A stretch of DNA of 64,000 bases from Dolomedes plantarius (Eukaryota > Arthropoda > Arachnida > Araneae > Dolomedidae), in contig OU015490.1 of the NCBI GenBank assembly GCA_907164885.2, forward strand, positions 228,291,270-228,355,269. The letters are read 5' to 3'. The number at the start of each line of letters is the position of its first letter. The first letter of the stretch is position 1. Below the pieces are notes generated by a model that worked only from the letters and a program-made list of their open reading frames with translations, was not told where the DNA came from and made no database searches. Both the position numbers and the translations under genes were made by a program. Below, piece after piece: positions 56,366 through 64,000 of the stretch.

Positions 56366-58011
56366 GATATGATAGTAATAGACGGAAATTTTGCATCTTA
56401 AATACCTACAAGCTGTTGACCCTGAAAAGCATCAACTTTTCCAACCATATAAATAAAATATCAAGTGGGAAATTAGGCTTGTCTCAGAATTGTGCATCAA
56501 CTGTGTTTAAGAGTTTACGTAATCACAAAACAGGCATAACAGAAATTTCGAAACAAAATTTCATAAAATGCACCAATTTCTACGAAATAATAAACAAAGG
56601 CTATTTGAAATTCGTTTAAATCATATTGAAAATCAAATCAATGTCACATATTATCTTCCTAATAAACAGTGAAAATCAATTAAAATATAAGAGATGAACA
56701 ATCAAATTCATGAGGTAAGACAAGAAAATCGTTGAATTAAAAATGCAGTAACCAGTTTCATTAAATGATTATTATATAGAAAGTTTTCTGTGACGGCTTA
56801 GGAATTTTTGTTTGCATTTTATTAAGTATCTCCAGTAACAAATCTTTCTTCAAAAATTTTCATTTATCTAACCTTAAGGAAAATAACATGAATTTTTTTT
56901 CCAAGTTCTGCAGTGTGGCCATTAGTGTATGAACATATCTTGAAATTATACAATTATTACACTTTTGTTCACGAAGAAAAGTTTAAGATTTCTACTGTAT
57001 AACTGGGGCCATTCCAAAAAAGTGATATCTGTGCTGCTAAAAATATACGCACTTTACAAAGGTAAACTACTACTGAAGGGAGTTAGTTGAGGATAAAATG
57101 GCCTTATTTGAAAAGTGGTCCAATTCCATTCTTGTTCATTTTGAGATACAGGGCCTTAAAGTCTAATATGTGCTGAGAAATGACTGACGAAGTCTCATTT
57201 GTAATGCTTTCTGTTGGCAGCAGAAATGAGCTGGAGGTGTACTAGTTTAAAAATAAGATAGAAAGGACTTGTATGAACATGAAAGTGAGGCAAACTCCAT
57301 TTTTATTAAAAGTGGAGTTGGACCACTATTCAAATAAGGCCTTCAAATAAATGTTCAAATAATATCTCATTCATCTTACTATGATTATTTCAAAAATCTA
57401 TTCCTAATGTTTTTCTCATAAAATGTAGCATTAACTTATAGAAAATGTGCCTGCTCAATCAAGTATCTAAATTACCTGCATTTCATTACTTGTCATAATT
57501 CAGACTATAATTCAGTCTAGGTTCTTTTGAAATTTTTGACTTTTATATCATTTCCATAGGGAGCAAAAATAAAAAGAAAGAATTCTGCTATTCTTATCTA
57601 TGATTTTATGTATTTGAAGTTAAACACAATATTAATGAGAATACGGATATGCCTTTTAATGTAATAGTTTAAAATGATGCATAAAGAATGTTTATTTACC
57701 TTCTAACACTATTCTCAATTATGCTGAATTATTTAAAAGATTTCTTAAAATAATAAAACTGTTTTTCAACATTTTTTACTGCTTTTGTAAATATTAAAAG
57801 AGTCTATTCACATGAACAAATCCCATTCCTTAAAAAACCAGCTTTTGACACGTCATCCATTTATGAAAATCTCCTTTACACTTACTGGATAATTTAGTTT
57901 CAATTAAAGGCCTAAAACCTACTAAATTTTCATTTCCATTTGCTGCATTGATATCATCGAGTAATTGGAATGCAGATCTTTTAAAACCTACCTAAAAGGG
58001 CCCATTGTGTT
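56366..58011. other. 1.6 kb, no gene; a 26-bp inverted repeat pair
   Basis: GCCTTATTTGAAAAGTGGTC with following CAATTCC at about 57101 is inverted at 57314-57340 (GGAGTTGGACCACTATTCAA), 185 bases apart with few mismatches. It may be a small MITE or a foldback. Nothing else was recognised. Confidence 0.5.
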
Positions 58012-59252
58012 TTACATTTCTTTCCCGGTGTAACTGAGATTTGAAAATAATATTTTTGGATAAAAATACGCAAGAAAATACAAAAAAGTAGTATATTTGG
58101 CAGTAACCATGTCATTCATACTGGAGGTAACAGCTACAGAAATTGAAAAAAAAAATAGCATGATGTGCTCTACGCCCGAAAGAAGTTTGAAATGTGAAAC
58201 ATCGCAGTCATCAAAATGGACAAAATAATGTAAGCAATATCCGACACATTGATGATATATCGTATACATTTCAAGGCTATGTACCTTTTCAAGATGTGGT
58301 ATAAGTAACTCGAAAATATTTTGTAAGTCAGTATAAAGTACCACATCACCAGAAATGCGCATAGATACGCGTTCATTTCATGCATAGTCATGAAGAAAAG
58401 ACTCAATCCTATGCAAAATGCCTTCACACAATTTTGGTTGAAACAGTCCATGTAACTCGAAAATATTTTGTAAGTCAGTGTAAAGTACCACATCACCAGA
58501 AATGCGCGTTGATACGTGTAAGTTGCAGGCATAGTCATGAAGAAAAGACTCATTCTTATGCAAAATGCCTTCGCACAACTTTGGTTGAAACCGTTCCTGT
58601 AATAGACAGTTGCGAATAAGAAAGCATCGATCAGGCTTATAAAACTGTTCACTTCCTCTGCAACCCAGATCCACACCATCATGCTTGCGAAACACACCGG
58701 AATCTCCAACGCGGATGACATTCCTTCATAAATGTGTTCAGTTTTTACACAGCTGTCCATATCGAACATAAACATAACATCATCAACACACTTTTCAAAC
58801 ATCCGATTGAATCTTGAAATATGACGCATCGCAGTCATCGAAATGGACAAAACAATGTAAGCAATATCCGACACATCAATGATATATCGTATGCATTTCA
58901 AAGCTACATACATTTTCAAGAGGTGGTATAAGTAACTCGAAAATATTTTGTAAGTCAGTATAAAGTACCACATCACCAGAAATGCGCACAGATACGTGTT
59001 CATTACATAACTAGTCATGAAGAAAAGAATCATTCCTATGTAAAATGCCTTTACACAACTTCGGTTGAAACTGTCCATGTAATAGATGGTTGCGAACAAG
59101 ATAGTATCGGCCAGGCCTATCAAAATGTCCACTTCATTTGCAACACTCATCCACATCACCGTGCCTGTGAAATAAAGAGGAAGCTCCAACGCGTATGGCA
59201 TTCCTACATAAATGTCTCCAGTTTTTACACGTATATCCATATCGAACATAAC
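58012..59252 (-). CDS. multi-pass membrane protein, unknown family (member 3), internally duplicated
   Basis: Unrecognised protein. The exon begins at 59252 after a TTTCAG acceptor (V then MFDMDIRVKTGDIYVGM) and stays open for 359 residues to 58170. Unit A (residues 1-160) has hydrophobic segments LYFTGTVMWMSVANEV, ILFATIYYM, AFYIGMILFFMTSY, FLVMWYFILTYKIFSSYLY and IAYIVLSISMTAM. Unit B repeats from MFDMDSCVKTEHIYEG (about residue 161) with FLFATVYYR and AFLVMWYFTLTYKIFSSY but lacks the second half. Unit C (about residue 266) has MDCFNQNCVKAFC and the second half through ILSILMTAMFHISNF. Units A and B start about 480 bp apart. After residue 355 the continuation that matches members 1 and 2 (VEHIMLFFFSISVAV onward, to 58012) is in another frame, so a frameshift near 58170 is likely. 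It may be a pseudogene or a misassembled tandem array. Confidence 0.6.
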
Positions 59253-59548
59253 CTGAAATTTGTAAACGGTCAGGTAAAACGAACTTGTTGATTATAGAAA
59301 CGTATAGAAATGCCGAGTAAGGTAATAACGTGCTCAGGTTTCTAAAGTTGTTCTCAAAAGAATCACTCCCGCCCGAAATCAAATAGTCGAAAGCAGAATC
59401 GTACATCGGTGAATTTACCTGGACAAGGAAAGCAAACTCGAAGAAAGAAAGCTTTCTTGCACTTTCTACAGTGCTTCCCCATTGAGTGGCATGGCGTCCT
59501 TCAGTTTCCTCGCACACACACACACAGACACTCCTCCGGTTATAGTAG
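59253..59548. other. upstream of member 3; no secure exon
   Basis: The minus-strand frame 59134-59523 is open across this interval but overlaps the coding exon in another frame and shows no hydrophobic pattern like the family. A 5' exon could lie here or further upstream. (CA)n at about 59512-59527. Confidence 0.35.
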
Positions 59549-60381
59549 ACCAGTGGTTCTTAAACTTTTTAACATGCAACACACCCTTAATCTAAAAATA
59601 AGCTCTCGCATCCCCTTGAAAAATTTTTTTTTTTTATTTTTTATAATAGGAAAAGACATTTATTGCAGGATTAGTTATTGAAAAAAAAAATTAATACATT
59701 TACAATTCATACTATAATATTACATGTAAAACAATATCTACATTTTTAATGGCTACGTTGTTGCTGTTTGTTCATAATTATCCTTTTAAGACGAGGCTCT
59801 TTTCTGAAAGAGCCACACATAAGTCATCAGATGCATTTAAGCGATTTCTGGCTTTTGTTTTGATGTGAAAAAGGGATGAAAAACTCATTTCACAAAGGCA
59901 AGTGGTGGCAAATGGTAAAAGTGTCTCTAATGCTGCTTTTGCCAATTCTGGATAAAGTTCTAACTGCGTACACCAGAACTGTTGTAAGTACAGTTTTTCA
60001 CATTCGATTTCAATACGCGCATTAGCTCGTATTGCGATAAGATCGTCTTTTAATAAAACGTTGTCGTCCGTTGAATTTAGGTAAAGAAAAATGGATTGAG
60101 TATCCATCTATTAATTTTGCTTGTATTTCCCGTGGAAAAGTATCCATCAAATGATTCACTCAATTGGTGGACGTGCAATTTAATTTCGGGTATAATTTTT
60201 TTATCATTTTCCAAAATTATTGAATCCAGAAAAGGAAAATTTGCTAAATTCTCATTTTCAACTCGAAGAGAATAAGGCATGTTTCTCATAAGTGGTTAGG
60301 CTGTAATTTTCATTAAAAATTTAGAACCTTTTTCTCGTACCCCTAGAAATGCTCTCTCGCACCTTCGGTTAAGAACCACTG
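59549..60381 (-). mobile_element. hAT element fragment with transposase C-terminus
   Basis: TIRs are CAGTGGTTCTTAAAC and reverse complement CAGTGGTTCTTAACC. Flanking octamers TAGTAGAC and CCTTAGAC agree at the last five positions only, so the duplication has decayed or one end has shifted. It is internally deleted: only the 3' part of the transposase remains. Confidence 0.82.
59778..60289 (-). pseudogene. hAT transposase C-terminal region
   Basis: Two minus-strand frames join roughly: 60289-60077 (YSLRVENENLANFPFLDSII, IKLHVHQLSESFDGYFS) and 60107-59778 (NARIEIECEKLYLQQFWCTQ, then LETLLPFATTCLCEMSFSSL and IKTKARNRLNASDDLCVALS). The last block is the hAT dimerisation motif 'LLPFxTTYLCExxFSxLxxIKTKxRNRLxxxxDLRVALS' of the ZBED5/SCAND3 type. 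It is a different lineage from 54424-56150 and 15113-15421. The catalytic domain and zinc finger are absent. Confidence 0.87.
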
Positions 60382-60389
60382 CCTTAGAC

Positions 60390-61292
60390 TGATCTGTACC
60401 AGAAAGGGTCACTTTGAGATTTCAGGGGTTGCTGCTTGGATCATTCAATTATGGAACGTAGGGGTATAAAACATTATAACGAGTTGAGCCCTCAAGCGAT
60501 TTTTTTAAGGTTGTTTTGCGGGTAGTGAATTGACAACATTTGGGCCCTAGGACAGTAAATACCGAAAGAGACTGTAGCCATAAGATGTAATCATCGCTCT
60601 TTAGGATATAAAAAGGCTTTGATTTCTCAGAATTATCTTTTTTCTGTTTTTAAGAAATTCGATTGCTTTAAGACTTTAATAACCCTGTGCCATAATATCC
60701 CTTTTTCCTCCATGGTTAATTAAAATATTTGATTTTACGGATCCTCAATAAAATGAATAAATTTTACTATTTACCATAGTTATTATAGTTAGTCTAAAAT
60801 AATAAGGGTTGTTTGTTACTTTAAAAAAGGATGCCGAACGTATAGCAAAGGATTTTCAGAAATGCGAGATAACTTCAATATGTACGGATTTTTTACCTCG
60901 CAAGAAGTTGATTTTCAAAGATTCATGAAAAAAGTTCATGATATTAGTTTATTATATTTTGTATTAATTGTTTATTATGTATAAAGTTGAGTACAGATTA
61001 TTATCCTAGTTACGAATGTTTGATAGGCGTTATTCACAATACGATTTTTTAAGAACTTTATTTTCATTCAGAATTAAGGGAGTTCAGTCGTATTAAAATG
61101 TGACTACCGTATGCAATGGCTAAATTCAGTTTATCCCCAGTAGGTTTTGAGACATAAAAATCCAACGAAGCAACCAACTCATTATATTAAAAAAGGATTA
61201 AATATCGACGAGAGGATATATGTGCAATACAAAATCATTAAGAACAAATTCTATGGAAAAGGAAAATTATTTGCAAAATATTATCAATCTCA
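60390..61292. other. AT-rich, no gene recognised
   Basis: No coding or repeat signal noted. Confidence 0.45.
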
Positions 61293-61305
61293 CGACAATC
61301 ACAAG

Positions 61306-61477
61306 GTTTGGTTTGGAGCACCACGGTCACCTATTTGCTACACGAGGGCTAATTAGATCGAAGCCTACAGTTTAAAGCCGATTCCGAAAGTCTACAAAGA
61401 TCCATGCCAACAGTGGGATTCGAATTCACAGGATCTGAAACGAAGGCCAGCGCCCTAGCCATTCTACCATCACCTGG
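61306..61477 (-). mobile_element. tRNA-derived SINE, family 1, with 13-bp target duplication
   Basis: CGACAATCACAAG (61293-61305) and CGACAATCAAAAG (61478-61490) flank the insert with one mismatch. Read on the minus strand it has a box A region TGGTAGAATGGCTAGGGCGC, box B GAATTCGAATC, CGGAATCGGCTTTAA, TCTAATTAGCCCTCGTGTAG and a CCAAACCAAACCTT tail, the same order as 15831-16005. Confidence 0.9.
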
Positions 61478-61591
61478 CGACAATCAAAAGGAAGAATTTC
61501 TTTTGGAGTTTAAATAAACACATATGAAGTAACAAAATTAACTAAATGATGACGGAGAATCGGGAGAGACCAATGGCAGTTCCCTTGAACG

Positions 61592-61966
61592 CAGTGGTTC
61601 CCAACCGGTGGTCCGCGAGAGCCTCGGGAGTGGTCCGGCACTACATATAAAGAAGTTGCCAAACAAATGAGGATTTTGAAAGCAATGCTCATTGAACATT
61701 CGGCTTGATGGACTGAATATATCCGATGACTATCAGGTGTTGAATTAAAATTTCTTAAAAGTTTAACATAATTATTTTATTATTAGAATATGGTACGTTA
61801 GAATGTGAGTACGTTAATCCTGTATCCCTTTTGTCTGAGGGGTATTCTATATCCCCATACCCACCGGAAGGTTCCCCCCTCAAGTCGGTAGGGGGAGGGG
61901 GTCCGCACATGATTCTTCAATTTCTGGCTTAGTGGTCCGCAGACTTCTACGGGTTGGGAACCACTG
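61592..61966. mobile_element. hAT MITE, 375 bp
   Basis: TIRs are CAGTGGTTCCCAACCGGTGG and reverse complement CAGTGGTTCCCAACCCGTAG. GGTCCGC words are repeated near both ends. Flanking octamers CTTGAACG and TTTTAACG agree at six of eight positions. Non-coding; the minus-strand frames here are incidental. Confidence 0.85.
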
Positions 61967-62460
61967 TTTTAACGAAATCCTTTCGACGTGTAACTCTATT
62001 GCCATTGTAGTAACCAAATTACCCCCTATTAAGTTTAAGGTAATGATTACACAAGTTATTAAGTTATATAATGAGCACATAAAAAAAAACCTTAGTGATT
62101 AAAGAAGATTGCGTTGTGGTCCAAAGGACAACCCAAGTTCAGTCATGTTCTGATACGTGTGAGGGAGGAACAAATAATTGACAGACACAAATGACAGGAA
62201 AAAAATAACACATTTATTCATTATAAGGAGTAAGAGAACTACTTTTAAACAAAACGATAACAACATTTTAACTATCCTCCAAACATTATATATAATTGTT
62301 AAATTTAAGCCTCAACGGCTAACAAAAATCGTGAGCAAGCATTGAGACCTACATACATATCATAACACTACTAGATTATTTCAAATTTAAATCGTTAAAA
62401 CATCAAGGTTCCATCTCATGGAATTGAATGGATCTAAAAATGATAAGAATTTGGGAAAGA
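61967..62460. other. no gene recognised
   Basis: AT-rich, without repeats or coding signals that I can support. Confidence 0.4.
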
Positions 62461-62468
62461 TCTCACCG

Positions 62469-62730
62469 ACTCGATGACACAAATCTAGATGACGGTTGCT
62501 GAGCGACGCGTTCTGAAGGCTGGCTTTCACAGACTCCCGGTGACACAAATCTAGATGACGGTTGCTGAGCGTCGCGTTCTGAAGGCTGGCTATCATAGAC
62601 TCCCGGTGACACAAAATTTAGGTGACGGTTGCTGAGCGTCGCATCCTGAAGGCTGGCTATCACTGACTCCCGGTGACACAAATCTAGGTGACGGTTGCTG
62701 AGCGTCGCGTTCTGTAGGCTGGCTATCACA
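62469..62730. repeat. 66-bp minisatellite, four units
   Basis: GACGGTTGCTGAGCG occurs at 62491, 62557, 62624 and 62690, with spacings 66, 67 and 66. Each unit also has CTGAAGGCTGGCT and CCCGGTGACACAAAT. The unit is GC-richer than the neighbourhood. 66 bases is 22 codons, and minus-strand frames stay open through it (repeat LSNRHLDLCHRES), but the one-base insertion in the third unit breaks the phase, so coding is doubtful. Confidence 0.92.
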
Positions 62731-63200
62731 CCTTGGCGCTTACTACTAAGGAAACTGCATAACGCAGTGAGACTAGCAGCATAGGTTCCACGATATTGCA
62801 GGCGCGGTCACAGGGTGCATATTGAAGTCGAAAAACCACTCATTGGCAATCATCATAATCGAAACTGCCGGACGCAGTCTTGTCTTAGCAGGCCTGGACG
62901 CCGGGGACCAACACCCCTTTTAACAGATCAAATCTTCTTCGAACGGCCCTCGGTCACTCCTCCTCTCGTAAAAACCCCGCGCACCCCCCTATAAGGGTGG
63001 GAAGTTTCACTCCAAAAAAAACTCCGCGTACCCTCACCACAGCGCCTTTCCGTAAAAAGTTCCTTCCAAAATGGCGGGAAAAACACCCACGCCCGCGCAG
63101 TGATACAGGATGACCCAGGACCATGAGTCTAGCGAACACCCCCTTCTTCGCTGACCCCGGCCGGGTCAGGGAGCTGGGCTAAAAATAGAACGCAAAAACG
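62731..63200. other. GC-rich block of unknown nature
   Basis: It has CG-dense stretches (for example CCCGGCCGGGTC near 63157 and CGCCCGCGCAG near 63091) in an otherwise AT-rich window. The 62954-63139 minus-strand frame is Arg/Gly/Phe-rich without a motif. It could be an LTR, a CpG-rich promoter or the end of the minisatellite-bearing element. Confidence 0.35.
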
Positions 63201-64000
63201 AACAGAATTGCTTAAAAAGTAGCCAAAATTGGGGAGATTCGTGATTGAAGCTGAGTCGGTGAGAAATTTACCAGAAATTACCGACAATACATTAAAACGG
63301 CAAATTACTGCTGGATTTCTACCACGTTAATGAATACAAAGTATAAACATAGGATATTCTAATATTACAACAGGCCGTTATACAAATTTAAAACAAAATA
63401 GTGAATTAAATAACAGATAAAATACACTTATTCACTTAAAGAAAACATGGATTTTGCACATCATACCCGCGACGAAGGATACCGCAGCGAGAGAAAAAAA
63501 AAACATAGCACCCCAAAAGCTTATTAGTACCAGGCGTCTATGACACACAAATGATCTTCTTAATCATTAACGAATTAAAATTACATAATTGCGAGAAATT
63601 TAATTAAAATTCAGGCTGACCCGAAATTAAAGTTTAACAGAGTTTGACAGAACACTAATGCTAAGATGTAAAGAGATACAGGAAATTAACAAAAGCAAGA
63701 TAGTTAATAAAATTAGCTGCTATCTACCATAATTAAATATATTTACTTATTTTACACATTTAATGAAAAAAATGAACAAAAAAAAAAGAAGATAAAGTTT
63801 AAAACACGTTAATATCAAATTCAGACTTTTGGGTTTAAAGTTATCACAGCCCAGGGTTTCCGAGCAAGTTAAATACTTAGATTAAGACCTTGAAGTAAAC
63901 CAAAGTTAATTTTTTTTTTTTTTTTTTTTTTTAAGAATATTCATCTCAATTTAATGTTGATGATGAGTAAGCAACATCAACTAATTAAAGAGATTAAACT
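63201..64000. other. AT-rich, no gene recognised
   Basis: A T-tract of about 22 lies at 63911-63932. Nothing else supportable. Confidence 0.45.

Noticed and set aside
58380..58695. Plus- and minus-strand open frames within the membrane-protein exon
   Set aside because: They are other-frame shadows of the repetitive coding exon.
59134..59523. Possible 5' exon of membrane-protein member 3
   Set aside because: It overlaps the better exon in another frame and has no hydrophobic or donor-site pattern that I can defend.
62469..62730. CRISPR-like array (regular repeats)
   Set aside because: The whole 66-bp unit repeats, with no unique spacers, in animal DNA; it is a minisatellite.

Overview
This is an AT-rich, gene-poor stretch of animal nuclear DNA packed with transposable elements. 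Nothing bacterial or viral in organisation is visible: there are no operons or ribosome binding sites, coding pieces carry GT-AG introns, and most open frames belong to decayed transposons. The element mix (DD41D 'rosa' mariners, a Tc1 family whose transposase starts MPRRKQRSSF, PGBD3-like piggyBacs, PIF/Harbinger MITEs, several hAT families, tRNA-derived SINEs and an LTR element) points to an arthropod. From memory of similar transposases a spider seems most likely, but this is inference and I could not search.

Layout. 0-0.5 kb: pogo/Tigger-like MITE. 0.58-1.89 kb: DD41D mariner. 2.28-3.59 kb: internally deleted piggyBac. 3.74-4.97 kb: deleted PIF/Harbinger element keeping parts of both of its genes. 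5.02-8.31 kb: second piggyBac whose first intron holds a Tc1 element. 8.3-8.5 kb: Harbinger-type MITE. 10.1-12.0 kb: young 493-bp tandem array ending in a 40-bp foldback. 12.1-13.6 kb: hAT element. 16.85-17.4 kb: first multi-pass membrane protein exon. 18.4-20.9 kb: hAT MITE and second DD41D mariner. 24-28.5 kb: remnants of a second Tc1-like family. 32.0-32.7 kb: second membrane-protein exon. 34.1-34.8 kb: a palindromic MITE and two short retroposons with perfect target duplications. 36.6-37.3 kb: LINE fragment. 37.47-45.86 kb: an LTR retrotransposon of the Ty3/gypsy class with integrase placed before reverse transcriptase, hit by a MITE. 45.9-48.2 kb: LINE fragment and a solo-LTR-like block. 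48.46-51.64 kb: Tc1 copies, TA microsatellites, a 22-bp-arm palindrome and a SINE. 52.6-56.4 kb: TIR element and a long hAT element. 58.0-59.25 kb: third membrane-protein locus with internal duplication. 59.5-62.0 kb: hAT fragments and a SINE. 62.46-63.2 kb: 66-bp minisatellite and a GC-rich block.

The only candidate host genes are the three minus-strand membrane-protein loci at about 17, 32.5 and 58.5 kb. They resemble one another (a shared [IL]F-x3-[FY]Y motif after an N-terminal hydrophobic segment) and each begins at a plausible splice acceptor, suggesting a dispersed, lineage-specific family. Everything else is mobile-element biology, including several clear nested insertions that give a relative chronology.
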